Shown piece by piece: positions 51,293-61,104 of a stretch of DNA of 64,000 bases (positions are counted from its first letter, which is position 1; every line of letters begins with the position of its first letter). The stretch covers positions 6,944,001 through 7,008,000 of the forward strand of contig NZ_LT629793.1 of NCBI RefSeq assembly GCF_900105735.1, in the 5' to 3' direction. The position numbers and the translations under genes were made by a program. This DNA is from Pseudomonas yamanorum (GTDB lineage: Bacteria; Pseudomonadota; Gammaproteobacteria; Pseudomonadales; Pseudomonadaceae). The notes under the pieces are model-generated. The model searched no databases. It was not told the origin of the DNA and worked only from the letters and a program-made list of their open reading frames with translations.

Positions 51293-53362
51293 ATGACGGA
51301 CGCCGATAAGAAACATGTGGCCTGGCTGGTGGAACAATCGATGCTGCAGGCTGCGAAGCAGCGCGCCAAGCTCTACTCGGGGCAGGGCCGGTTGTGGCAA
51401 CAGCCGTATGCCCATACCCGGCCCCGTGATGCTTCAGCCCTGTCGTCGGTGTGGTTCACGGCCTACCCGGCGTCCATCGTCACCCGCGAGAACGGCAGCG
51501 TACTGGAGGCCCTGGGGGATGAAACCTTGTGGCACGCGCTGTCAAAAATCGGCATCCAGGGCATTCACAACGGCCCATTGAAACGCTCGGGCGGTCTTTC
51601 CGGCACCGAGCACACACCCACCATTGACGGCAATTTCGACCGCATCAGCTTCGACATCGACCCGCAACTGGGCACCGAAGCCCAGCTTCAGGCGCTGGCC
51701 CGCATGGCCGCCGCGCACAACGCGGTAATCATCGACGACGTGATCCCGTCCCACACCGGCAAGGGCGCGGACTTCCGCCTGGCCGAGATGGCCTACGAAG
51801 ACTATCCCGGGCTCTACCACATGGTGGAGATCCGCGAAGAAGACTGGCCACTGCTGCCCGACATCAGCGAGGGCCGCGATGCGCAGAACCTCAGCCCGCA
51901 GCAGGTCGACGTACTGAGGGACAAGCACTACATCGTCGGCCAGTTGCAACGGGTTATCTTCTTCGAACCCGGAGTCAAGGAAACCGACTGGAGCGCCACC
52001 GATGTGGTGATGGGCGTAGATGGCAAGCCCCGGCGCTGGGTGTACCTGCATTACTTCAAGGAAGGGCAGCCATCGCTGAACTGGCTGGACCCGACCTTCG
52101 CCGCGCAGCAGATGATCATTGGCGACGCCTTGCACGCCATCGACGTGATGGGCGCGAAAATCCTGCGCCTGGATGCCAACGGTTTCCTCGGTGTGGAACG
52201 TAAACTGGAAGGTAACGCCTGGTCTGAAAGCCATCCGCTGTCCATCACCGGCAACCAGATCCTGGGGGGCGCGATTCGCAAGGCGGGCGGTTTCAGTTTC
52301 CAGGAGCTGAACCTGACGGTGGACGACATCGCCGCCATGTCCCACGGCGGCGCCGACCTGTCCTACGACTTCATCACCCGGCCGGCGTATCAGCACGCCT
52401 TACTGATGGGCGACACCGAATTCCTGCGCCTGATGCTGCGGGAGATGCACACTCTGGGCATCGACCCCGGCTCGCTGATCCATGCCTTGCAGAACCATGA
52501 CGAGCTGACCCTGGAACTGGTGCACTTCTGGACGTTGCACGCCCATGACACCTACCTCTATCAGGGGCAGACCTTTCCCGGCGGCATCCTGCGCGAGCAT
52601 ATCCGCGAGCAGATGTACGAACGCCTCGCCGGCGAACACGCACCCTATAACCTGAAATTCGTGACCAACGGCGTGTCGTGCACCACCGCCAGCATCATCA
52701 CGGCGGCGTTGGGCATTCGCGACCTTGAAGCGATTACCCCGGCGGATATCCAACAGATCCGCCAGATTCACCTGCTGCTGGTGATGTACAACGCGATGCA
52801 ACCTGGGGTGTTTGCACTGTCCGGCTGGGACCTGGTGGGCGCACTGCCTTTGCCGGCGGAAGAGGTGGCCCACTTGATGCTCGATGGCGACACACGCTGG
52901 ATCCATCGCGGTGCCTATGACTTGGTGGACCTGAACCCCGACGCGGAGCAATCCGCCGGGCAGATGCCGCGTCCGAAAACCTTGTATGGCAGCTTGATCA
53001 CCCAACTGGCCGACCCGGATTCGTTTGCCTCGCAACTGCAAAGAATCCTCGCGGTGCGCCGAGCCTACGACATCGCCGCCAGCCGCCAGATCCTGGTGCC
53101 GGATGTGCAACACCCAGGGCTGCTGATCATGGTTCACGAACTGCCGGCGGGCAAAGGTACTCAGATCACGGCGCTTAATTTCGGCTCCACGCCCATCACG
53201 GAAACCCTGCACCTGCCCAATATCGCGCCAGGGCCGGTGGTGGACATCATCAATGAGCGGGTGGAAGGCGATCTGACGCCCGAGGGCGATTTCACCATCA
53301 CCCTGGATGCGTATGAAGGCTTGGCGCTGCGGGTAGTGAGTAGTTCGCCAATGAACTACTGA
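51293..53362 (+). CDS. GH13 maltose alpha-D-glucosyltransferase (TreS-like)
   Basis: The 689-residue protein has GH13 catalytic residues: nucleophile D294 in LRLDANGF, acid/base E338 in FQELNL and D403 in QNHDEL. The overall type fits the standalone TreS-like maltosyl/trehalose synthase proteins seen in Pseudomonas, which interconvert maltose and trehalose. It has no kinase fusion. It lies 122 bases after the SDR gene, on the same strand. Its relation to neighbouring genes is unclear; trehalose metabolism is the likely role. Confidence 0.82.
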   Translation: MTDADKKHVAWLVEQSMLQAAKQRAKLYSGQGRLWQQPYAHTRPRDASALSSVWFTAYPASIVTRENGSVLEALGDETLWHALSKIGIQGIHNGPLKRSGGLSGTEHTPTIDGNFDRISFDIDPQLGTEAQLQALARMAAAHNAVIIDDVIPSHTGKGADFRLAEMAYEDYPGLYHMVEIREEDWPLLPDISEGRDAQNLSPQQVDVLRDKHYIVGQLQRVIFFEPGVKETDWSATDVVMGVDGKPRRWVYLHYFKEGQPSLNWLDPTFAAQQMIIGDALHAIDVMGAKILRLDANGFLGVERKLEGNAWSESHPLSITGNQILGGAIRKAGGFSFQELNLTVDDIAAMSHGGADLSYDFITRPAYQHALLMGDTEFLRLMLREMHTLGIDPGSLIHALQNHDELTLELVHFWTLHAHDTYLYQGQTFPGGILREHIREQMYERLAGEHAPYNLKFVTNGVSCTTASIITAALGIRDLEAITPADIQQIRQIHLLLVMYNAMQPGVFALSGWDLVGALPLPAEEVAHLMLDGDTRWIHRGAYDLVDLNPDAEQSAGQMPRPKTLYGSLITQLADPDSFASQLQRILAVRRAYDIAASRQILVPDVQHPGLLIMVHELPAGKGTQITALNFGSTPITETLHLPNIAPGPVVDIINERVEGDLTPEGDFTITLDAYEGLALRVVSSSPMNY

Positions 53363-53403
53363 CAGTGCGTGACTAGTTGTAATAACGTCTTCCCGGCACG
53401 TGT

Positions 53404-53417
53404 ACGGAAATTTCTCC
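53404..53417 (+). promoter_or_regulatory. RocA/BvgA-type operator upstream of major pilin 2
   Basis: ACGGAAATTTCTCC has the GAAATTTC palindrome (53407-53414) and matches the best site at 9 of 14 positions. Its centre is 161.5 bp before the pilin ATG at 53572; the corresponding distance in locus 1 is 159.5 bp. It sits in the loop of a CGGCACG/CGTGCCG inverted repeat (53394-53400, 53420-53426). Confidence 0.55.
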
Positions 53418-53571
53418 TGCGTGCCGAATTATCGTTTTAAACCCCGGAACTTTCACAAGAGCCGGCGGGACTTCCCTCCATTCTTATTCCTGAACGATCT
53501 ATTTATAGTTCGTGTGCTTGAGTTGTCTTATACCAAGCACTGGAATCCCCAAAGATATGGAGTTTAGATTT

Positions 53572-54126
53572 ATGCGGAAAATTAATCTGATCAACAGTGT
53601 AATTGCTGCCTCTTTGCTTGCAGTTGGCGTGGCTCGAGCCGATGCAACCATTGATGCAACCGTTAATGGCGGCACCATCCATTTCCAGGGTGAAGTTGTT
53701 AACGCGGCTTGCGCCGTAGACACCGGTTCTACTGACCAGACCGTGCAACTGGGTCAGGTAAGAACCGCAGCACTGAGCACGGCCGGCCAGACCAGCAGCC
53801 CTGTTGGCTTTAATATCCAGTTGAATGACTGCGATACCAAGGTTTCAAGTCAAGCCTCCGTCGCCTTCACCGGTGTAACTGATCCTACCAACACCGAAGC
53901 ACTGGCACTGGAAAGCTCCGCTGCCGGCGCTGCCACCAACGTCGGCGTTCAGGTACTGGACCGCGTAGGTACTCCTCTGACGTTCGACGGCGCTACGTTC
54001 AGCGAGCCGTTGACCCTGAATGATGGCACTAACACCTTGCCGTTCCAGGCGCGTTACATCGCGACAGGCGTAGCCACTGCGGGTACTGCCAACGCCAACG
54101 CAAACTTCAAAGTGCAGTACCAGTAA
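53572..54126 (+). CDS. Fimbrial major subunit, locus 2
   Basis: The 184-residue pilin has a signal peptide (ending GVARA, about residue 23), cysteines C47 and C87, the N-terminal strand [15 protein letters not shown], and the C-terminal beta-zipper FKVQYQ. It is the first gene of a seven-gene locus. ATG 53572 has GGAG nine bases upstream. Similar in length and layout to the pilin of locus 1 but not closely identical. Confidence 0.9.
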   Translation: MRKINLINSVIAASLLAVGVARADATIDATVNGGTIHFQGEVVNAACAVDTGSTDQTVQLGQVRTAALSTAGQTSSPVGFNIQLNDCDTKVSSQASVAFTGVTDPTNTEALALESSAAGAATNVGVQVLDRVGTPLTFDGATFSEPLTLNDGTNTLPFQARYIATGVATAGTANANANFKVQYQ

Positions 54127-54143
54127 CAAGCAACTGACAAGGA

Positions 54144-54185
54144 TGTGCGCAGGCCAGGGAGGCCAACTTTTCGCACAAGGTTTTT
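54144..54185 (+). terminator. Attenuator-like hairpin between pilin and chaperone genes, locus 2
   Basis: TGTGCG (54144-54149) and CGCACA (54172-54177) flank an inner GGCC/GGCC stem (54152-54155 and 54161-54164), followed by AGG and TTTTT (54181-54185). It could terminate a fraction of transcripts and so give more pilin than chaperone or usher. Confidence 0.5.
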
Positions 54186-54212
54186 GTTCGCCTACAAGAT
54201 TGACGTGAAAAA

Positions 54213-54905
54213 ATGATGATGACCGCAAAGACAATTAGAACCCTGCTCGCGTTGGCGGTGGTGCTCCTCGCCAATCGCGTGGAAGCGGGCGTGGCCCTGG
54301 GTGCGACGCGCGTTATTTACCCGGCCGATCAGAAACAGACGGCGCTGGGTTTGAGCAATAACAATGACAAAGACACCTACCTTATCCAGTCGTGGGTTGA
54401 GAACAGTGATGGCAAGAAAGATGGCAGGTTTGTCATTACACCGCCATTGTTTGTGATGCAGGGAAAAAAAGACAATACGTTGCGCATTGTCGATGCCACC
54501 AACAATAGCCTGGTAAAAGATCGGGAAAGTTTATTCTGGATCAACGTAAAGGCAATCCCTTCTGCAGATAAGGCGCAACAAAAAGACAATACGCTGCAAC
54601 TGGCGATTACCAGCCGGATAAAACTCCTGTATCGCCCACGCGACCTCAGCATCTCCCCGGAAGATGCACCGGCAAAATTGACGTTCAAGCGCAGAGGAAA
54701 ATCGCTGCTTATTACTAATCCAACCCCTTACTTCCTGACCATTACAGAACTGAATGCCGGCACACAGGCGCTGGAAAATACCATGGTTCCGCCAATGGGT
54801 TTTGTGACCGTCGACCTGCTTGGAAGTACAGCCAGTGCGCTTAATTATCGAACTATCAACGATTACGGCGCATTGACTGCAGTGATGAAGGGAACTCTTC
54901 AGTAA
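54213..54905 (+). CDS. Periplasmic fimbrial chaperone, locus 2
   Basis: The 230-residue PapD-like protein has a signal peptide (ending RVEAG), GVALGATRVIYPADQK with the family arginine, ESLFWINVKAIP, and KLLYRPRDL with the conserved lysine. It would fold and deliver the subunits of this locus. Three consecutive ATGs (54213, 54216, 54219) make the exact start uncertain. It lies 87 bases after the pilin gene. Confidence 0.9.
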   Translation: MMMTAKTIRTLLALAVVLLANRVEAGVALGATRVIYPADQKQTALGLSNNNDKDTYLIQSWVENSDGKKDGRFVITPPLFVMQGKKDNTLRIVDATNNSLVKDRESLFWINVKAIPSADKAQQKDNTLQLAITSRIKLLYRPRDLSISPEDAPAKLTFKRRGKSLLITNPTPYFLTITELNAGTQALENTMVPPMGFVTVDLLGSTASALNYRTINDYGALTAVMKGTLQ

Positions 54906-55033
54906 ACACTGTTGTGCTCATCAAGCCTTGATTATGGATCTTGCATCAGGCGGATCAATCCAGAGCCTGCACGGTTTTTTTGTGCGGGAGGGGCTATGTC
55001 GTACCTGGGTTATGGAACTGGCGATAACGCAAA

Positions 55034-57622
55034 ATGAAAAATGGAACCCGGGAATCAGCACTTAAACGATTACTGTTGTCAGCCTTGGCATTGCTTCTGG
55101 TAGGCCCCGCTTTTTCTGCGCGAGCAGACAACTATTTCAATCCTCGATTCCTGTCCGATGATCCTGCATCAGTCGCGGATCTGTCCGGCTTTGAAAAAGG
55201 CCTGGAGGCGCCTCCCGGCACTTACCGCGTCGACATCTATATGAACGATGGGTACATGGCGACCCGGGATGTTGCCTTTAATAAAAGCGCTGATGGGCAG
55301 AAACTGGAACCGTGCCTGACGCGTTCCCAATTGTCTTCCTTTGGCGTCAATACGCTCGCATTGCCCGATGTCGTCGCCATGAAGAGCAGCGCCTGTGTTC
55401 CATTCACCCGGTTTATCAATGATGCGTCCAGCCGATTTGACGTTGGTCTGCAACGCTTGTACCTCAGCGTTCCCCAGGCATTCATGGGTAGCCAGGCCCG
55501 TGGGTATATTTCGCCAGATCTATGGGATGACGGCATTACCGCGGGATTGCTCAATTACAACTACACCGGCAGCGAAGTGCGCAGCGAGCAGGGCGGGGTG
55601 TCCAACTATTCATACCTCAGCCTGCAAAGCGGCCTCAACCTGGGCGCCTGGCGATTAAGGGACACCACTACGTGGAGCTACAGCCACGGCGCGGGCGTGA
55701 CGCAGAACCAGTGGCAACACACCAACACCTATGTGGAGCGGGGCATTTCCTCGTGGCACAGCCGATTGACCCTGGGTGACGGTTTCACCGCTAGCGACAT
55801 TTTCGATGGCATTAACTACCGCGGCGCTCAAATTGCGTCGGACGACAACATGCTCCCGGACAGTCAGCGAGGCTTTGCACCCGTTGTGCGCGGCATCGCG
55901 CGAAGCACAGCCAAGGTTTCGGTGAAACAGAATGGGTATGAAATCTATCAGGCCACCGTGCCCCCCGGTGCTTTCACCATCAACGACATCTATGCGCCAG
56001 GCACCAGCGGCGATTTACAGGTCACGGTTGTAGAGGCTAACGGTTCAACGCAATCGTTCACGGTGCCTTATTCATCTGTGCCGATGCTGGAGCGTGAAGG
56101 CCAACTGAAGTATTCGATGACGGGGGGGCAGTATCGCAGCGGCAATGCGCAGCAACACACGCCGGAGTTTCTTCAGGGCACTGCATTCTGGGGTTTGCCT
56201 CATGACTGGACAGTCTTCGGAGGCACGCAGGTCTCGAACAATTATCACGCCCTGGACATTGGCTTGGGCAAGAACCTGGGCGACCTCGGTGCGATATCGG
56301 CCGACCTGACGGAGGCCCGTGCGACATTGCCTGACGACACTCAACACCAAGGGCAGTCCCTGCGGTTTCTTTACAACAAGTCCATCAACCAGTGGGGGAC
56401 CAACCTGCAATTGTTGGGCTATCGCTACTCGACGAAAAATTTCTACACCCTGGCTGACACGGCATGGAGCCAGATGAGCGGCTTCACGGTGGTCAGCCAG
56501 AATCAACCGGTTCAAATAACGCCGCAAATCACGGATGCCTACAATCTGAACTACAGCAAGCGGGGTCGCTTCCAGGCCACGTTGACGCAACAGGTGGGCA
56601 AGACGTCTACGGTGTATTTAACCGGTAGCCAACAGAGCTATTGGGGAACGGGGCAGTCGGACGAACAACTCCAACTCGGGTACAACAGCACAATCGGAGA
56701 CATCAGTTGGGGGGTGAGCTACAGCCTGACAAAGAGCGCCTGGGCGGACAATAAAGATCAGTTGCTGGCGATCAATATCAGTATTCCTTTTAGCCACTGG
56801 ATGCGTTCAGACAGTCACTCATCCTTTAAAAACACCAATGCCAGCTTCAATACAGCCAGTGATTTAAAAGGTCGGAACACCAGTACGGCGGGGCTCTATG
56901 GCACGCTGCTTGATGATCACAACCTCAGTTACAGCGTGCAAACCGGATACGCCAGTGGTGGTGTCGAAGGCGCTTCGAAAACCGGCAACACTTCTCTGAA
57001 CTATCGCGGCCCCTACGGCAACTCCAATATCGGGTACAGCACCAGTGACAACTACAGCCAGGTGTATTACGGCGTCAGCGGTGGCGTATTGGCGCACGCG
57101 GATGGCGTGACCTTCAGTCAGCCGCTGAACGACACCATGGTGCTGATAAAAGTACCGGGGGCAGAGCATGTCGCCGTCGAAAACCAGACCGGCATACGCA
57201 CCGACTGGAGGGGATATGCCGTGCTCCCGTACGCGACGGATTATCGTGAGAACCGGATAGCCCTGAACACTAACTCGCTGGCCAATAACATTGAATTGGA
57301 AGACCCGATATTAAGCGTCGTGCCGACGCGTGGGGCCGTCGTGCGTGCTGATTTTAAAGCCCGTGTCGGGATGAAAGTCCTGATGACGCTGACCCACAAC
57401 GACAAGCCGGTGCCATTCGGCTCAATCGCCTCATACGACGAGGGCTTGGTGGGGAGCATTGTTGCCGAAGGTGGCCAAGTCTATCTGACCGGACTGTCGC
57501 CGACAGGGCAAGTAAACGTGAAGTGGGGGGACGGTACGAACGATCGCTGTACCGCAACGTACAGCCTGCCGGCCGACAGCCTGGCGCAAGCCTTGAGTTA
57601 TGCCTCGGCGACGTGCCAGTAA
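55034..57622 (+). CDS. Outer-membrane fimbrial usher, locus 2
   Basis: The 862-residue protein has a signal peptide (ending FSARAD), the N-terminal domain (YFNPRFLSDDPASVADL), a plug and pore region with KQNGYEIYQATVPPGAFTI, and C-terminal domains ending ALSYASATCQ. FimD/PapC-like. Compared with the locus 1 usher it is of similar length but clearly diverged, and its DNA looks more A/T rich. It is separated from the chaperone by 128 bases. Confidence 0.92.
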   Translation: MKNGTRESALKRLLLSALALLLVGPAFSARADNYFNPRFLSDDPASVADLSGFEKGLEAPPGTYRVDIYMNDGYMATRDVAFNKSADGQKLEPCLTRSQLSSFGVNTLALPDVVAMKSSACVPFTRFINDASSRFDVGLQRLYLSVPQAFMGSQARGYISPDLWDDGITAGLLNYNYTGSEVRSEQGGVSNYSYLSLQSGLNLGAWRLRDTTTWSYSHGAGVTQNQWQHTNTYVERGISSWHSRLTLGDGFTASDIFDGINYRGAQIASDDNMLPDSQRGFAPVVRGIARSTAKVSVKQNGYEIYQATVPPGAFTINDIYAPGTSGDLQVTVVEANGSTQSFTVPYSSVPMLEREGQLKYSMTGGQYRSGNAQQHTPEFLQGTAFWGLPHDWTVFGGTQVSNNYHALDIGLGKNLGDLGAISADLTEARATLPDDTQHQGQSLRFLYNKSINQWGTNLQLLGYRYSTKNFYTLADTAWSQMSGFTVVSQNQPVQITPQITDAYNLNYSKRGRFQATLTQQVGKTSTVYLTGSQQSYWGTGQSDEQLQLGYNSTIGDISWGVSYSLTKSAWADNKDQLLAINISIPFSHWMRSDSHSSFKNTNASFNTASDLKGRNTSTAGLYGTLLDDHNLSYSVQTGYASGGVEGASKTGNTSLNYRGPYGNSNIGYSTSDNYSQVYYGVSGGVLAHADGVTFSQPLNDTMVLIKVPGAEHVAVENQTGIRTDWRGYAVLPYATDYRENRIALNTNSLANNIELEDPILSVVPTRGAVVRADFKARVGMKVLMTLTHNDKPVPFGSIASYDEGLVGSIVAEGGQVYLTGLSPTGQVNVKWGDGTNDRCTATYSLPADSLAQALSYASATCQ

Positions 57623-57643
57623 TCAAACCAGGATGCTCCAGCC

Positions 57644-58168
57644 ATGAAAAAGTACCTTCGTATCCTGTGCCTGATGCCGTGCCTCGCGAATCAATCTTAT
57701 GCAGCGGACACTAGCATTTCTATCACCGGTTACCTTAAAGACAATTCCTGTTCCGTGTCGGTCGATTCCAAAGACTTTACTGTGGACTTGACGAGCAATG
57801 CGGCCAAACAACTCAATCATGTGGGGACGACGACTGTTCCTGTTCCCTTCACGATAGTCTTTGATAAATGCGGTGGCTCAACGACTGGCGTCAGGGTTGG
57901 CTACAGTGGCACATCAGACAATGACAATATCGCACTGCTTAAAATTGACGATGGCGTTAATGCCGCCAGCGGTATGGGCATACAGATACTGAACAGTGAC
58001 AAACAGGCGATCCCTTTAAACACCGCTGAACAGTCCCTCAGCTGGACGCACCTGATCGCGGGCCAATCAAATACCCTGAATTTTTATGCGCGCCTGATGG
58101 CGACCCATTCCCCTGTGACGGCGGGAGTCGTGAATGCGACTGCCAATTTCACGCTCGAGTTCCAATAA
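57644..58168 (+). CDS. Minor fimbrial subunit A, locus 2
   Basis: The 174-residue protein has a signal peptide (about 1-20, ending QSYAAD), cysteines C36 and C76, and a C-terminal beta-zipper (NATANFTLEFQ). It is a pilin-fold subunit between usher and adhesin genes, probably an adaptor in the tip fibrillum or a shaft minor pilin. The ATG follows the usher stop by 21 bases. Confidence 0.85.
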   Translation: MKKYLRILCLMPCLANQSYAADTSISITGYLKDNSCSVSVDSKDFTVDLTSNAAKQLNHVGTTTVPVPFTIVFDKCGGSTTGVRVGYSGTSDNDNIALLKIDDGVNAASGMGIQILNSDKQAIPLNTAEQSLSWTHLIAGQSNTLNFYARLMATHSPVTAGVVNATANFTLEFQ

Positions 58169-58183
58169 AAAAGGAGGCTGGGA

Positions 58184-58687
58184 ATGAACGCTATGAAGAC
58201 AACCCTGTTAGCAGGATTATTACTGATTGCCGGAATCATCAACGCCCATGCGGCAGACGTGACCATTACGGTCAATGGGCGAGTTGTAGCGCAACCTTGT
58301 ACGGTCTCAACCCCACCGGCAGCCGTTGCTCTGGGAGACCTGTTTGCCGCTGATTTCAGTCAGGCAGGATCAAGTTCAGGCTGGTACCCGGTGACGCTGG
58401 GTTTGACTAACTGCCCGGTGGGAACATCAAGCGTAACAGCGACATTTACAGGCGTCGCTGACGACACCGGCTATTACCAGAACCAGGGCGACGCGCTCAA
58501 TCTTCAGCTGGAGTTGCAGGATACCAACGGCAACAATTTGAATAATGGCAGCTCGACTACCGTCCATGTAGATGAGTCGAAGCAGTCAGCGAGCCTGTCG
58601 CTACAGGTGCGTGCGTTATCCGTTAATGGCAATGCAAAGCAAGGCAGTATTCAAGCCATGATTAACGTTACGTATACATACTCCTAG
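58184..58687 (+). CDS. Minor fimbrial subunit B, locus 2
   Basis: The 167-residue protein has a signal peptide (ending AHAAD), cysteines C39 and C77, and a C-terminal strand (MINVTYTYS). It is a second minor pilin. A strong AAGGAGG lies upstream of the ATG at 58184; an ATG three codons later is also possible. The gene begins 15 bases after the previous stop. Confidence 0.85.
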   Translation: MNAMKTTLLAGLLLIAGIINAHAADVTITVNGRVVAQPCTVSTPPAAVALGDLFAADFSQAGSSSGWYPVTLGLTNCPVGTSSVTATFTGVADDTGYYQNQGDALNLQLELQDTNGNNLNNGSSTTVHVDESKQSASLSLQVRALSVNGNAKQGSIQAMINVTYTYS

Positions 58688-58701
58688 TAAAGGTGTGACC
58701 A

Positions 58702-59610
58702 ATGAAGATGAAAATCAGCGCCGTGCTAGTGCTGTTACTAACCCTGGGGCTTTCAACCAGTGCCAATGCTTTTTTGTGCTATGCGAACGGAGTTATTTCA
58801 GTTCCCGACTCTTCCAACGTCTCCAACATCTATGTAAATCTGGACCCGTCCGTTCAAGTAGGAGGAAATCTCGTCGTCAACCTCGGCGAAAACATCTCGT
58901 GCATGAACTTAGACCCTACCCGCTTTCTCGACCCTGTAGCTATTACTTCCGGCCAGTACACTGGGCCACTCAATAATCTTACAGGCAGCATAAGCTATTA
59001 TGGAACGCCCTATAATTTCCCTATTAACTCAGCCACCAAGACAGTCAACCATACGTGGGGCACGCCCGAGCCATGGAATACCATGCTCTATTTGAAAGTT
59101 ATCGGTGCCAACGCCGCTGGAATCGCTGTTAATGCCGGGCAGATGCTCGCCGTCATCAGAATGACGAAGTTCAACACACCTCCCATCGCAGATGAAATAT
59201 ATACTTGGAATATTTATGCCAATAACACAGTTGTTGTTCCCACGGGAGGCTGTGATGTCTCATCGCACGATGTAATCGTCACCCTTCCTGATTACCCGGG
59301 AACAGCGGCAGTCCCGTTGAACGTGCACTGTGCGCAAAACCAAAATCTGTTCTATTACCTGACGGGCCCGACGACAGACAGCGCCAACACAATCTTCAGC
59401 AATACGGCTTCCATCTCCCCCGCAGCAGGAATTGGTGTGCAGCTATCTAACCGCAATGGCGTGATTGCTACCAACAACAGTATCTCAATGGGTTCAGTAG
59501 GGGTCAGTCCCGTGGAACTTGGGATGACGGCCTCCTACGCGAGGACCAGTGGGCAGGTAGTCGCAGGAAATGTGCAGTCCATTATCGGCGTTACGTTCGT
59601 TTATCAGTAG
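58702..59610 (+). CDS. Fimbrial tip adhesin, locus 2
   Basis: The 302-residue protein has a signal peptide (ending SANAF, residue 23), an N-terminal region with cysteines (FLCYANG, NISCMN) that is probably the binding domain, and a C-terminal pilin domain (about 175-302; GCDVSSHDVIVTLPDY, then GVTFVYQ). Its length and last position in the structural operon fit a FimH-like tip adhesin. The ligand is unknown. The A/T content appears higher than that of the flanking regulatory genes. Confidence 0.83.
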   Translation: MKMKISAVLVLLLTLGLSTSANAFLCYANGVISVPDSSNVSNIYVNLDPSVQVGGNLVVNLGENISCMNLDPTRFLDPVAITSGQYTGPLNNLTGSISYYGTPYNFPINSATKTVNHTWGTPEPWNTMLYLKVIGANAAGIAVNAGQMLAVIRMTKFNTPPIADEIYTWNIYANNTVVVPTGGCDVSSHDVIVTLPDYPGTAAVPLNVHCAQNQNLFYYLTGPTTDSANTIFSNTASISPAAGIGVQLSNRNGVIATNNSISMGSVGVSPVELGMTASYARTSGQVVAGNVQSIIGVTFVYQ

Positions 59611-59680
59611 GCGCCTTCTACAGGCAGGGCCATGGACCCATGGTGTCCAGTCCGACGAATAAAAGCCTTCTGCCATACCC

Positions 59681-59721
59681 TCGGAAATTTCCGTGCGATA
59701 TGCAGGAAAACGGCTTTCGTA
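59681..59721 (+). promoter_or_regulatory. RocA/BvgA-type operators upstream of REC-EAL gene 3
   Basis: CGGAAATTTCCG (59682-59693) is a perfect 12-bp palindrome. CAGGAAA (59703-59709) lies exactly 22 bp on from the equivalent half-site, and a heptad TTTCGTA follows at 59715-59721. The first site is centred 88.5 bp before the REC-EAL start, close to the spacing in locus 1. Confidence 0.6.
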
Positions 59722-59775
59722 ATTCGTCAATAAAGACGGCAGCATGGCCGCAACGAAAACAAGGCCTGTACCGAC

Positions 59776-60948
59776 ATGATTTCTTTAAGAATCCTCGTAC
59801 TTGAGGATCGCCTGCCACGCCGCAAAGCCATTACTCAGATGTTGGCGGAGCTGGGTGTGCGCGCGGTTTTCCATGCAGCCGAATGTGACAAAGCCCTGGA
59901 CCTCATCACCCGTGCAGAAGGCGTGGACATTGTCATCTGCGACTTGAGCCACGAGAAACGTGGCTATTTCGATTTCCTGTTAGCCGCAGGACGGGCACAC
60001 CTGGTCAATGCGCTGGTTTTAGGCTCGACGCTTGAGCCTCAGTTTTTGCGCGCGGTGGAGTGTATCAATCAGTTTTCACTGCTCAGGCTGATCGGCGTGA
60101 TGGGGCCTGACGCGCCCCTGCATGACTTGAGCTCGATTCTGCGTGATTACATCAAGCACAAAACCTTCGCACCGTTGCTGGCCCCGGACTCCTTGAAGTT
60201 GCCTACCGAGTCCGAGGTTAGAAAGGGCCTGGAAGCGCGAGAGTTCAAGGCGTGGTTCCAGCCCAAGTTCGACTTGCGCACCGGAGCCCTGTGCGGCGTG
60301 GAAGCGTTGGCGCGCTGGGAGCACCCGACCCGTGGCTTGTTACTGCCCGGTGAGTTCCTGCCGGCAGTGCTGGCTTACGACCTGATCGACGAGATGTTCA
60401 AGCAGGTTTTCGCCCAGGGGCTTGACCTGCTGGTTGCGCTGCGTGGACGTAATATCACGCTGCAGGTTGCGTTCAACCTCCACGCCTCGCAATTGGCCCG
60501 TTTCGATTTGGCGCTGCACATCGAAAACGCGTTGATCGAGCACGATCTACCCGGCTGCGCACTGATGTTTGAGTTGGCCGAAAACGGCCTGCTGGATATG
60601 TCGGTGGCCACCCAGAAAAGTTTGCTGTGTTTGCGGCTACTGGGATGTGGCTTGTCCATCGACGATTTTGGCACAGGATTTTCCTCGTTGACGCTGCTGT
60701 GCCAGTTGCCTTTCCAGGAGTTGAAACTCGACAGTTCGGTGGTGCAGGATTTGTCCGACCTGCACAGCAGGGCCATGATGCTCAGCACGATTGCGTTGGC
60801 CCGGGCGCTGGATATCAACCTGGTGATCGAGGGTGTCAGCAGCCAAGAAATACGTGACCAGGCCTTCGCCATGGGCGGGACCTTTGCACAAGGTTTTCAC
60901 TTGGCCAAACCCATGAGTGCACGCCGCTTGAAAGAGTGGCTGGAATGA
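59776..60948 (+). CDS. RocR-like REC-EAL protein 3
   Basis: The 390-residue protein has a receiver domain (about 1-125; D56 in VICDLSHEK) and an EAL domain (about 145-385) with [50 protein letters not shown] and AQGFHLAKP. It is expected to hydrolyse c-di-GMP. It lies between the fimbrial genes and the second RocA/RocS pair, mirroring the rocR position relative to rocA and rocS. The nearest relative in the window is the protein at 17325. Confidence 0.87.
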   Translation: MISLRILVLEDRLPRRKAITQMLAELGVRAVFHAAECDKALDLITRAEGVDIVICDLSHEKRGYFDFLLAAGRAHLVNALVLGSTLEPQFLRAVECINQFSLLRLIGVMGPDAPLHDLSSILRDYIKHKTFAPLLAPDSLKLPTESEVRKGLEAREFKAWFQPKFDLRTGALCGVEALARWEHPTRGLLLPGEFLPAVLAYDLIDEMFKQVFAQGLDLLVALRGRNITLQVAFNLHASQLARFDLALHIENALIEHDLPGCALMFELAENGLLDMSVATQKSLLCLRLLGCGLSIDDFGTGFSSLTLLCQLPFQELKLDSSVVQDLSDLHSRAMMLSTIALARALDINLVIEGVSSQEIRDQAFAMGGTFAQGFHLAKPMSARRLKEWLE

Positions 60949-61104
60949 CTCAGTCAATCTGAAAATCACAACGCGCGAAGGGCAAAATAACCTGCATTGT
61001 TCAGGTGCGGTTGGACTAGACTTTGCCGGTGTAGTCGCTTGCCTCCCTCTACGCCTTCTCGTTTCGTGATCTGTGTCCAGATAAACAGAATAAGTGAGAT
61101 AGAT

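Noticed and set aside
60949-61104. Search for a RocA-type box ahead of the second rocA-like gene
   Set aside because: No GAAATTTC or paired TTTCCTA heptads are present; the gene may be co-transcribed with the REC-EAL gene upstream.
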